Source of the DNA: an uncultured Clostridia bacterium
GTDB taxonomy: Bacteria > Bacillota > Clostridia > Lachnospirales > Lachnospiraceae
NCBI GenBank assembly: GCA_947304065.1
Contig: CAMZAI010000158.1
Span: 1 to 6,203 of the forward strand
Reading direction: 5' to 3'
DNA: 6,203 nucleotides
The notes beneath the pieces are model-generated. The model ran no database searches. It worked only from the letters and a program-made list of their open reading frames with translations, and had not been told where the DNA came from. Position numbers and translations under genes: made by a program. Position 1 is the stretch's first letter, and every line of letters begins with the position of its first letter. Below, in pieces: positions 1 to 6,203 of this stretch.

Positions 1-716
1 TTGAGCGGATACGGAAGGAAGACTATCCGTTCCTGGAAAAAGAAATGGTTGATGTTTTGCGGAACATCGATACGGAAGGAAAGACGATCGGCCAGTTCTG
101 CTGCAATAACGGACGTGAGCTGCTTTCTCTGGTGAAGAGCGGAAAAGCGGCGAAAGGGATAGGTTTTGATATTGCGGAGAATCAGGTCGCATTTGCGAAT
201 GAAAAGGCAAGGGAACTGAACCTGCCATGTACGTTTGAAGCGGTAAATATCTATGATATCGACGAGCGCTACGAAAAGATGTTTGATGTTGTGATCATTA
301 CGATAGGAGCGCTGTGCTGGTTTGAAGATCTGAACCGCTTCTTTGAGATCGTGACAAAATGCATGAAGCCCAGAGCTGTTATCGTGCTTAATGAGCAGCA
401 TCCCTGCACGAACATGCTTGCCTCGGAAGGCGACGCGGAGTTTGATCCGGAGCATAGACTGGAGTGTCATTTTTCATACTTTGAGCATAAGTGGACCGGC
501 AATGAAGGCATGTATTATATGACGCTGAAAAGATATCGTTCGAAGACATTTACCGATTTTACCCATTCGATGTCGGAGATCATGACCGGAATGTGCAGCA
601 ACGGGATCGTTATCACGGGAATGCAGGAATTTGACTACGACATAAGCAGTGCTTTTGAGGAAATAGATCACAGCGGGTTCCCGCTCTCCATGATCCTGCA
701 GGGAAAGAAACTTTGA
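1..716 (+). CDS. Class I SAM-dependent methyltransferase (5' end cut off by window edge)
   Basis: The product probably transfers a methyl group from S-adenosylmethionine to an unidentified small molecule in the cytoplasm. The frame is already open at base 3 and runs 14 codons before the first ATG at 45, which therefore looks internal; the true start is likely just left of the window. The SAM-binding segment at bases 93-119 reads QFCCNNGRE, a variant of motif I in which the glycine-rich loop is CNNG, and an acidic loop (GFDIAENQ) follows at the end of the second strand. Further on are a central strand (FDVVIITIGALCWF) and an NEQHPC stretch. I recall close relatives in Lachnospiraceae annotated only as class I methyltransferases, so the substrate is unknown. 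No signal peptide or membrane segment is seen in the visible part. The next gene starts 11 bases after the stop, which suggests cotranscription. Confidence 0.85.
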   Translation, partial: ERIRKEDYPFLEKEMVDVLRNIDTEGKTIGQFCCNNGRELLSLVKSGKAAKGIGFDIAENQVAFANEKARELNLPCTFEAVNIYDIDERYEKMFDVVIITIGALCWFEDLNRFFEIVTKCMKPRAVIVLNEQHPCTNMLASEGDAEFDPEHRLECHFSYFEHKWTGNEGMYYMTLKRYRSKTFTDFTHSMSEIMTGMCSNGIVITGMQEFDYDISSAFEEIDHSGFPLSMILQGKKL

Positions 717-727
717 GAGGCGAATGA

Positions 728-3187
728 ATGAAAGAGATAAGACTGAATGAGAAGTGGGCATTCCGAAGAGGTTTGCTGGATTCAATCGGGATGCTGAAGG
801 CTGATCCCGGCGTTATGGTTGATCTGCCGCATGACGGAATGATCGGCACAAAGGTCAGCAAGGATGCGCCCGCGCAATATGACTCCGGTTATTTTATGGG
901 GGATATCTGCAGCTATACAAAGAACATCCTTATTCCCGGCGATTGGGAGGGGGACTCCGTTAAACTGCAGTTTGACGGTGCTATGATGCACACTTCCGTA
1001 GATGTCAACGGATACAAGGTCGGAGAGCACCATTACGGTTATGCTCCGTTTGTGATCGATATTACGGACGTTGTGACTTTCGGTGAGGAGAACCGGGTCA
1101 CCGTTAACCTGAACACCGGCACACAGCCCAGTTCCAGATGGTACACGGGCTCAGGCATCTTCAGGGAATTAAAGCTGCTTCACGGTCCGCGGGTACACAT
1201 CGCGCCGGACGGCATCTATGTATATACCAGAGAGATTGCCGACAATATCGCCTTTTTGCAGGCAGAGATCGATGTTGAGAATAAAACATTGCGGAACAGC
1301 CTGGTCGAAGTGACATGCTCACTGGTAAAAGAGGGAGAGTCGGAGGCGGCAGCCGTTTCAAAGCAGGTTATCCAGGTGAATCCCGGGAAAACCGAGACCG
1401 CCCGGATGGCTGTGACTCTTAAGAAGCCGGAACTGTGGAGCATCAACAGTCCGAATCTTTACACGGTTCATGCATCTGCAAAGGTACTCGGCGAATTCCG
1501 TACGCATTTCATTGCGGATGAGATTGTTTCTGTGGACGAGCAGACCGCACTGTTCGGCGTTCGCACTATCACGGCCGACGCTATTCGTGGACTAAGGATC
1601 AACGGCAAAACAGAGAAATTAAAGGGCGGATGCCTGCACCATGACAACGGGCTTCTCGGCGCGGTCTCATTGTATGAAGCTGAAGCAAGAAAGGTTCTCA
1701 AGCTGAAAGAAGTCGGATTTAACGCGATAAGAACCGCACACAATCCGCCGTCCGCTGCTCTTGTTGAGGCGTGCGACAGGCTCGGCATGTATATTTTCGA
1801 CGAGGCTTTCGATGCATGGGGAATCGCAAAAAGAACAGGGGATTACAGCCAGTATTTTGCATCGGAATGGGAAAAGGATCTGACTGCTTTCGTAAGAAGA
1901 GACCGGATACATCCTTCTGTCATCATGTGGTCGACCGGAAACGAGATCCCGGAGCGCGGCGGCTTAAATAACGGATATACGCTGGCGGGCAAGCTGTCAG
2001 GCACTATCAGGTCACTTGATATGTCCAGACCGGTAAGCAACGGCATCTGCTCATTCTGGAGCGGTCTCGACGACAAGATGGCAAAGGGTATGGAACAGAG
2101 CCAGAACGCCAAAGAGGAGGCGGATTCCACTCTTTGGGAAAGATATACGGAGCCATTTACCAACGGACTCGACATTGTCGGCTATAACTACATGGAAGAT
2201 CTGTACGAGCGGGACCATGAAATGTTCCCGGACCGGGTCATCCTGGGTTCCGAGAACTTTCCGCAGGAAATAGGCTTCCGCTGGCCCATGGTGGAGGCAC
2301 TGCCTTACGTGATCGGTGATTTTACCTGGACGGCGTGGGATTATATCGGCGAAGCGGGTATCGGCAAGGCGCTCTATGTTGATAAAGACGATCCGCTTGC
2401 GGATGCGAAACCGTGGGCTATCATGCCTCCGAGCACTTCGCCGTATCCGTGGAGACTCGCAAACGACGCGGATTTTGACATTACGGGGCGCATGCTTCCG
2501 CAGGGGGCTTACCGCAGTATAGTCTGGGGAAGCGAAAAGACTTTCATTTTCAGTCTGCATCCCGATCATTTCGGAAAGATCGAGAAGCTGAGCATGTGGG
2601 GATTCCCGGGCGTGGTATCAAACTGGAATTACGAGGGTTATGAAGGAAAAGATATACAGCTTGTGGTATTCTCCGGGGCCGATGAGGTCGAGCTCATTTG
2701 TAACGGTCAGACCATCGGGAGAAAGGCTGTGATCAAGGATGGCAGGCTTCCTCACAGCGTTTGTTTCGACACGGTCTATACGCCCGGAAAAGTGGAGGCG
2801 ATAAGCTATAAGGCCGGCAAAGAGATAAGCAGGGCGTCGCTCGTAACCGCGGGTAAACCCGCCAAACTGGTCGTAACACCGGAACAGAGCGTGACAAATT
2901 CCGCCGGACATGAACTGGTCTATGTAAATATTGATGTTGCGGATGCTGACGGTTTTGTCGTAAACGATGCGGCGATCGGGCTTAAGGCCGAAGTATCCGG
3001 TGACGGTTATCTGGCAGGCTTCGGAACGGGCAATCCCGTCACGGAGGAAGATTATACGGACGATAAGACCGTAACCTTCCGCGGCCATGCTTTGGCGATC
3101 ATCCGCAGGACGCATGCGGCGGGAGCGATCGCGCTTACAGTTTCTTCGGACGGACTGGCGCCTGTCACGGTCGATATTAAAGGATGA
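728..3187 (+). CDS. Glycoside hydrolase family 2 protein, beta-galactosidase-like
   Basis: This 819-residue retaining glycosidase probably removes a terminal beta-linked sugar, most likely galactose, from oligosaccharides. Domains in order: sugar-binding jelly roll (about 1-155, with RWYTGSGIFRE), Ig-like sandwich (about 160-275), TIM barrel (from FGVRTI at 276-281 to about 575), a DUF4982-like domain (about 600-690) and a C-terminal Ig-like domain 5 (about 711-819). Barrel landmarks are HHDNG at 304-308, FDEAFDAW at 357-364, the acid/base Glu406 in TGNE, the nucleophile Glu509 in GSENF and FTWTAWDYIGE at 532-542. The NxKG motif typical of beta-glucuronidases is not seen, which favours a galactosidase-type enzyme, but the sugar cannot be fixed by eye. 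There is no signal peptide, so it should act in the cytoplasm on imported sugars; no transporter lies in the window. The ATG at 728 follows GAGAGG (715-720) at 7 bases, which supports this start. Confidence 0.93.
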   Translation: MKEIRLNEKWAFRRGLLDSIGMLKADPGVMVDLPHDGMIGTKVSKDAPAQYDSGYFMGDICSYTKNILIPGDWEGDSVKLQFDGAMMHTSVDVNGYKVGEHHYGYAPFVIDITDVVTFGEENRVTVNLNTGTQPSSRWYTGSGIFRELKLLHGPRVHIAPDGIYVYTREIADNIAFLQAEIDVENKTLRNSLVEVTCSLVKEGESEAAAVSKQVIQVNPGKTETARMAVTLKKPELWSINSPNLYTVHASAKVLGEFRTHFIADEIVSVDEQTALFGVRTITADAIRGLRINGKTEKLKGGCLHHDNGLLGAVSLYEAEARKVLKLKEVGFNAIRTAHNPPSAALVEACDRLGMYIFDEAFDAWGIAKRTGDYSQYFASEWEKDLTAFVRRDRIHPSVIMWSTGNEIPERGGLNNGYTLAGKLSGTIRSLDMSRPVSNGICSFWSGLDDKMAKGMEQSQNAKEEADSTLWERYTEPFTNGLDIVGYNYMEDLYERDHEMFPDRVILGSENFPQEIGFRWPMVEALPYVIGDFTWTAWDYIGEAGIGKALYVDKDDPLADAKPWAIMPPSTSPYPWRLANDADFDITGRMLPQGAYRSIVWGSEKTFIFSLHPDHFGKIEKLSMWGFPGVVSNWNYEGYEGKDIQLVVFSGADEVELICNGQTIGRKAVIKDGRLPHSVCFDTVYTPGKVEAISYKAGKEISRASLVTAGKPAKLVVTPEQSVTNSAGHELVYVNIDVADADGFVVNDAAIGLKAEVSGDGYLAGFGTGNPVTEEDYTDDKTVTFRGHALAIIRRTHAAGAIALTVSSDGLAPVTVDIKG

Positions 3188-3196
3188 GAGGGAAAA

Positions 3197-3562
3197 ATGA
3201 AATACGATTGGATAGATGAATTTTTACTGAAAATGCCCGGCGTGACCAGGGATATTCAGAAGGAGTGGAACTGGATACGCTATCATATCGGCGGAAAGAT
3301 GTTTGCCGCAGTATGTCTGGATGATGATGACAAGCCTTATTACATCACGCTGAAACTGGAACCGCTGGAGGGGGAGTTCTGGCGGAAGCAGTATGATGAC
3401 ATTATTCCCGGCTACTATATGAACAAGACGCATTGGAACTCAGTAAAAGCGGACGGAAACGTGCCGGATGATATCCTGATGGATCTGCTTAATAAGGCAT
3501 ATAAGATTGTTCTTGGAAGCCTGAGTAAGAAAAAGCAGAAGGAGATATTGGGAGATGAGTGA
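3197..3562 (+). CDS. MmcQ/YjbR family protein
   Basis: This small 121-residue protein matches the MmcQ/YjbR family, which has a CyaY-like alpha/beta fold and is often labelled DNA-binding, although its biochemical role is not established. The family pattern is clear: WIRYHIGGKMFA near residues 26-37, then YITLKLEP, and the hallmark PGYYMNKTHWNSV at 71-83, followed by a C-terminal helix (DDILMDLLNKAYKIVLGSL) and a lysine-rich tail. The length is normal for the family. It is probably a soluble cytoplasmic protein. The start is supported by GAGAGGG at 3186-3192, which overlaps the stop of the glycosidase gene and leaves 4 bases before the ATG. Its 3' end overlaps the next gene by 8 bases. The neighbours do not reveal its function. 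Confidence 0.9.
   Translation: MKYDWIDEFLLKMPGVTRDIQKEWNWIRYHIGGKMFAAVCLDDDDKPYYITLKLEPLEGEFWRKQYDDIIPGYYMNKTHWNSVKADGNVPDDILMDLLNKAYKIVLGSLSKKKQKEILGDE
3539..3544 (+). promoter_or_regulatory. Ribosome binding site inside the YjbR gene for the Nudix-pyrophosphatase gene
   Basis: AAGGAG lies 10 bases before the ATG at 3555 and within the last codons of the upstream gene. A second, closer GGGAG (3550-3554) abuts the ATG and is too near to be the main site. With the ATG/TGA overlap (ATGAGTGA, 3555-3562), this arrangement suggests translational coupling. Confidence 0.6.
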
Positions 3563-4448
3563 ACTGTGGGATGTTTATACGATCGACAGGAAACTGACCG
3601 GGAAGACCTGTATCCGCGGCGAACAGGATAAGCTGGCGGACGGAGAGTTCCGTTTATGGGTCATGGCCTGGATAAAAAACCCGAAAACCGGAAAGTATCT
3701 TATTTCACAGCGAGCAGCGGATAAAAAGACGGATCCGCTTAAATGGGAAACGGTTGCAGGACATTCGATCGTCGGTGATACCGGCGTCAGCGCGGCGATC
3801 CGCGAAGTTTTTGAGGAAGTCGGGATCGCGTTTAAGCCCGAAGACGCGAAGAAGCTTGCGACAAAGATCGCCATTGCGTATGACGGACAGCGCCATTACT
3901 GGATAAGGGATTCTTTTTACTTTGAAACGACCGAAGAGCCCGATCTTCAGAAGGCTACGACCAGAGAAGTCATTCAGACAAAGTGGGTTACTTTCGAGGA
4001 ATTCAAGGAGATGTACGAGCGCGGCGAGTGCTGCCTGAATATGGGCGATCTTTACGGTTTTGTGCTGAATCCGGTGCCCGGGGACAGATACAGGGATACC
4101 ATCGGCCGCGTAGTGAAAGGGAAGATAGACCGGCCGCTCGGAAGCTTTCATCCGCGTCATCCCAGCTTGTATTACCCTGTAAATTACGGATATGTTACGG
4201 ACGTTCTCGGCGGCGACGGAGCGGAACAGGACGTTTATCTTCTGGGCGAATCATCTCCGGTCGCGGAATTCACCGGAAAAGTCATCTCGGTTTATCACAG
4301 ATATGATGATAATGAAACAAAATGGGTTGTTCTTCCCTGTGATGAAAACGGAACTATCCGCAGCGATATTGCGATACCGACCGAGGACGAGATATATGCG
4401 CAGATCGCGTTTCAGGAGCAGTTTTTCAGCGGAGTTTTGGTCATGTGA
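3555..4448 (+). CDS. Nudix hydrolase fused to a small inorganic pyrophosphatase-like domain
   Basis: This 297-residue cytoplasmic protein joins two phosphate-chemistry domains in one open frame. The N-terminal part (about 1-172) is a Nudix hydrolase, which cleaves nucleoside-diphosphate-linked compounds. Its Nudix box spans Gly69 to Ile91, with REVFEEVGI at 83-91 supplying the metal-binding Glu84, Glu87 and Glu88; the usual first Glu is Asp75. The C-terminal part (about 178-297) resembles the roughly 110-residue Firmicute inorganic pyrophosphatases: GKIDRPLGS, then YPVNYGYV (207-214), GDGAEQDVYLLG with Asp221 and Asp226, and RYDDNETKWVV with Asp251 and Lys256. Compared with E. coli pyrophosphatase, the position of Asp67 is Ala223. 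A plausible role is hydrolysis of a substrate that releases pyrophosphate, which the second domain would split to phosphate; this coupling is inferred. The substrate is unknown. The start at 3555 overlaps the preceding stop. Confidence 0.85.
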   Translation: MSELWDVYTIDRKLTGKTCIRGEQDKLADGEFRLWVMAWIKNPKTGKYLISQRAADKKTDPLKWETVAGHSIVGDTGVSAAIREVFEEVGIAFKPEDAKKLATKIAIAYDGQRHYWIRDSFYFETTEEPDLQKATTREVIQTKWVTFEEFKEMYERGECCLNMGDLYGFVLNPVPGDRYRDTIGRVVKGKIDRPLGSFHPRHPSLYYPVNYGYVTDVLGGDGAEQDVYLLGESSPVAEFTGKVISVYHRYDDNETKWVVLPCDENGTIRSDIAIPTEDEIYAQIAFQEQFFSGVLVM

Positions 4449-4455
4449 AGATATC

Positions 4456-4462
4456 GGAGGGG
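4456..4462 (+). promoter_or_regulatory. Strong ribosome binding site that sets the start of the condensation-like gene
   Basis: GGAGGGG lies just after the stop of the Nudix-pyrophosphatase gene, with GGAGG ending 4 bases before the ATG at 4465. The frame stays open upstream to 4192, but that extension lies inside the pyrophosphatase domain in another frame and does not look like protein of this family. The site therefore decides in favour of 4465. Confidence 0.75.
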
Positions 4463-4464
4463 AT

Positions 4465-5682
4465 ATGGAGTACATTTTTACGGAAAGGGCACATTTAATG
4501 TGTGCGAACATGTGCTTTGGGATAGTTATGCGCATTAACTCAGAACTGGATGAAAGCAGGATAGCGGATACCGTGAAATGTCTGTCATCGGCGCATCCCT
4601 TTATCAGGGCGCTTATTTCGCACGAGGAAAAAGAAAACAGATTCTTCTATGATGTGAAGGAAGATTCGCAGGCTGAGATCTCGATCTGTCCCAACAATGT
4701 TCCGGATGCGGATTCACCCGAGATCATTGCTGAATTTGAAAGGATCACATCAAGGGATTTCGATCTTTCTAAAGAAGGAATGTTAAAAATCTCTGTTTGG
4801 CCCTCGGGTGAGAAAACGGTCGTACTGATGGTTTTCCACCATCTGCTTGCGGACGGTCGTGGAGCGCAGGAGCTTTCCGGGGAGTTCGCGGATCATTACG
4901 TGCTTGGGAAACAGCCCGTATATGCGATAGAAAAGCTTATATCGTCCGCAGCGGAATTTCCCGGGGACTCGCGTCTTCCGTTTATCAGCAGATTGCTCGT
5001 GAACAGGGCAAACAAACAGTGGAAAAAGGAGAATAAAAGACTGTCATACGAGGATTATCACCGTTTTGCGGACGATTTTCTCAAAACCGATAAAGTCAAG
5101 CATAACCTGTCCGTTTTTCAGATAAGTGAAACAGGCCAAATCGCGGAAAAGTGCAAAGCGGAGGGCGTTACGGTAAACGATTATCTTTTGGCAAAGCTTT
5201 TTAACGAAGACAGGATTAAAAGGATCGTTATGGCAAAGGATATCAGAAAAACCTTAAAATGCTATAATCCCGGAGCGCTGGGGAATTATTCCACCGCTTT
5301 TTCCGTTGAGATAAACAGTTTTGAGGATGACATTTTTACAGTAGCAAAGCAGGTTCATGAAAAAGTCCGGCAGATAACTGCCAAACCGTCATCTCTTTAT
5401 CTTGTGCTGCAATGCTATGCGGCTCTTGATCCCGGATTGCTGGATGCGGCCATGATGGCAAGCAGAGGCAGGTTTGAAAGCAAAGCGGCCGAATTCATTG
5501 GCAAGACCTTCTTTCACCTGGACAAAGCGGAAGGATACAGCATCACGAATCTCGGAAAAACAGAGAGTGAGGCCATAGAAGACGCATATTTTATTCCGCC
5601 TGCTTCGCCCGCTATAAAGAAAACACTGGGAGTGCTCACACTTAACGGCAAAATGAGAATATGTACGAGTGAAAGGGTATAA
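4465..5682 (+). CDS. Stand-alone condensation-domain-like acyltransferase
   Basis: This 405-residue protein belongs to the chloramphenicol acetyltransferase-like superfamily that includes nonribosomal peptide condensation domains, PapA-type acyltransferases and alcohol acetyltransferases. Such enzymes move an acyl group from a thioester to an amine or alcohol. The catalytic HHxxxDG motif is intact (His125, His126, Asp130, Gly131) after a hydrophobic strand (VVLMVF). The second half shows GVTVNDYLLAKLF, a typical helix of this fold, then LGNYSTAF (Gly273, Asn274, Tyr275) and SITNLGK around Asn362, where condensation domains carry DFGWG; this variant is more typical of stand-alone acyltransferases. 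The length fits one two-lobed domain. No adenylation, carrier or thioesterase domain is present here, so donor and acceptor are unknown. No signal peptide or clear membrane helix is seen. It starts 16 bases after the preceding stop. Confidence 0.8.
   Translation: MEYIFTERAHLMCANMCFGIVMRINSELDESRIADTVKCLSSAHPFIRALISHEEKENRFFYDVKEDSQAEISICPNNVPDADSPEIIAEFERITSRDFDLSKEGMLKISVWPSGEKTVVLMVFHHLLADGRGAQELSGEFADHYVLGKQPVYAIEKLISSAAEFPGDSRLPFISRLLVNRANKQWKKENKRLSYEDYHRFADDFLKTDKVKHNLSVFQISETGQIAEKCKAEGVTVNDYLLAKLFNEDRIKRIVMAKDIRKTLKCYNPGALGNYSTAFSVEINSFEDDIFTVAKQVHEKVRQITAKPSSLYLVLQCYAALDPGLLDAAMMASRGRFESKAAEFIGKTFFHLDKAEGYSITNLGKTESEAIEDAYFIPPASPAIKKTLGVLTLNGKMRICTSERV
5672..5677 (+). promoter_or_regulatory. 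Ribosome binding site for the truncated GGDEF gene
   Basis: AAAGGG lies within the last codons of the acyltransferase gene, 6 bases before the ATG at 5684. It favours that ATG over the in-frame GTG at 5669, whose own codons overlap the neighbouring gene and which lacks a comparable upstream site. Confidence 0.45.
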
Positions 5683-5683
5683 A

Positions 5684-6139
5684 ATGGTCAAAAAAGGTTT
5701 CGATCATATTAAGGGAGCGAACGATACGTACGGACACGCCAAAGGCGACGAGATCATAAAAGAAGTGGCGCGTGCCTGCCGGAAGGAAGAATCCGAACAG
5801 ATACGCTTCGCCCGTTACGGCGGTGATGAATTCCTGGGACTCACCTGCGGACTTGAGGACGGCGCTGTTACCGAGATTGCCTGCAGAATCTGTTCGCGTA
5901 TCCGTAAAGCTGATATCCCGAACCGGAAGAACCCGAACGGTCACAGGGTAACGCTCTCTGTCGGCATCGTAAATGTAGCGGTCACGAAGAAATCAGACAC
6001 GATCATTCAGATCGCAAACTATGCTGACAAAGCTGTCTATTATTCTAAAAATGCGGGTAAGGACTGCATACATTTGCTGGATTACGGGCGCAAGAACTCA
6101 AAAAGCAAGAATGATCCGTTTGTAAAGATTGAGTTTTGA
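5684..6139 (+). CDS. N-terminally truncated GGDEF domain, probable diguanylate cyclase remnant
   Basis: The 151-residue product is the larger C-terminal part of a GGDEF domain, the fold that makes cyclic di-GMP from two GTP. It starts in the middle of the first conserved block: FDHIKGANDTYGH (6-18) matches the DxDxFKxxNDxxGH region, and RYGGDEF follows with GGDEF at 46-50. Asn13, Asp22 and Asp48 match guanine- and metal-binding positions of PleD, but the first metal Asp is Gly5. The whole preceding segment with the DxLTGLxNR motif is absent, and no sensor or transmembrane domain remains. The RxxD inhibitory site is not seen. Cyclase activity is therefore unlikely. The frame is closed upstream by a TGA at 5654, so the missing part is not adjacent. 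The start lies 1 base after the acyltransferase stop. It could be a decaying fragment or a small domain reused for binding. Confidence 0.7.
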   Translation: MVKKGFDHIKGANDTYGHAKGDEIIKEVARACRKEESEQIRFARYGGDEFLGLTCGLEDGAVTEIACRICSRIRKADIPNRKNPNGHRVTLSVGIVNVAVTKKSDTIIQIANYADKAVYYSKNAGKDCIHLLDYGRKNSKSKNDPFVKIEF

Positions 6140-6151
6140 TCATTAAAACTC
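6131..6151 (+). repeat. AT-rich inverted repeat over the stop codon of the GGDEF gene
   Basis: GAGTTTT (6131-6137) pairs perfectly with AAAACTC (6145-6151). Adding one G-T and one A-T pair gives a 9-pair stem around a TCA loop. It lies at the end of the run of genes, where a terminator might be expected, but no T-run follows (the next bases are GGGAATGAACCC), so it does not meet the usual pattern of an intrinsic terminator. The pairing may be chance in an AT-rich stretch. Confidence 0.4.
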
Positions 6152-6203
6152 GGGAATGAACCCAGCTTGAAATTTCATATTGTGCTTTGAACCTGAATTG
6201 ACG
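6140..6203. other. Right-edge noncoding stretch with no recognised gene
   Basis: These 64 bases after the last stop hold the right arm of the small hairpin and otherwise no open frame, RNA gene or convincing promoter. The window ends with TTGACG, which resembles a -35 box, but the place for a -10 box lies outside. Confidence 0.5.

Noticed and set aside
2051..2569. A 172-codon minus-strand open frame opposite the glycosidase.
   Set aside because: It lies antisense to the conserved catalytic barrel, shows no recognisable family and looks like a codon-usage shadow.
2618..3115. A 165-codon minus-strand open frame opposite the glycosidase C-terminal domains.
   Set aside because: It is antisense to recognisable domains, with no plausible protein features.
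3705..4160. A 151-codon minus-strand open frame opposite the Nudix domain.
   Set aside because: It covers the Nudix box on the opposite strand and shows no independent evidence of coding.
4192..4464. A 91-codon N-terminal extension of the acyltransferase frame.
   Set aside because: It overlaps the well-supported pyrophosphatase domain in another frame, has arginine- and serine-rich shadow composition, and a strong Shine-Dalgarno site supports the ATG at 4465.
5260..5268. A TGCTATAAT match to an extended -10 promoter element.
   Set aside because: It is formed by ordinary Cys-Tyr-Asn codons within the acyltransferase gene, and the -35 position (about 5240-5245, ATATCA) is poor. It could at most be a weak internal promoter.
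5669..5683. The GTG at 5669 as the start of the GGDEF gene.
   Set aside because: It would overlap the acyltransferase gene by 14 bases and lacks a good Shine-Dalgarno site, whereas AAAGGG sits well for the ATG at 5684. It adds only five residues and would not restore the missing part.
6167..6203. TTGAAA and TTGACG near the right edge as promoter -35 boxes.
   Set aside because: TTGAAA has no -10 box at the right spacing, and TTGACG is at the last bases, so nothing downstream can be read.

Overview
The window carries six closely packed genes, all read left to right, with no intergenic gap longer than 16 bases. Strong purine-rich Shine-Dalgarno sites, moderate base composition and the resemblance of every product to clostridial proteins suggest a gut or rumen Lachnospiraceae-type Firmicute. 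This placement rests on recalled family resemblance, not on a search.

Layout: (1) the 3' part of a class I SAM-dependent methyltransferase gene, cut by the left edge (to 716). (2) A large, leaderless family 2 glycoside hydrolase (728-3187) of the beta-galactosidase type, with both catalytic glutamates. (3) A small MmcQ/YjbR-family protein (3197-3562). (4) A two-domain protein (3555-4448) whose N-terminal half is a Nudix hydrolase and whose C-terminal half resembles the small Firmicute inorganic pyrophosphatases; its start overlaps the YjbR stop by 8 bases. (5) A stand-alone condensation-domain-like acyltransferase (4465-5682) with an intact HHxxxDG motif. (6) An N-terminally truncated GGDEF domain (5684-6139) that keeps the GGDEF signature but has lost the first strand/helix and a metal-binding Asp. 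The last 64 bases hold no gene, only a short AT-rich hairpin over the final stop codon.

The spacing (11, 9, -8, 16 and 1 bases) fits one transcript whose promoter lies left of the window. The functions do not form an obvious pathway: sugar hydrolysis, methyl transfer, nucleotide/pyrophosphate hydrolysis and acyl transfer are mixed. The most noteworthy gene is the Nudix-pyrophosphatase fusion, in which one enzyme could release pyrophosphate and destroy it. The truncated GGDEF gene is most simply read as a remnant. I see no RNA gene, CRISPR array, insertion sequence or phage feature.
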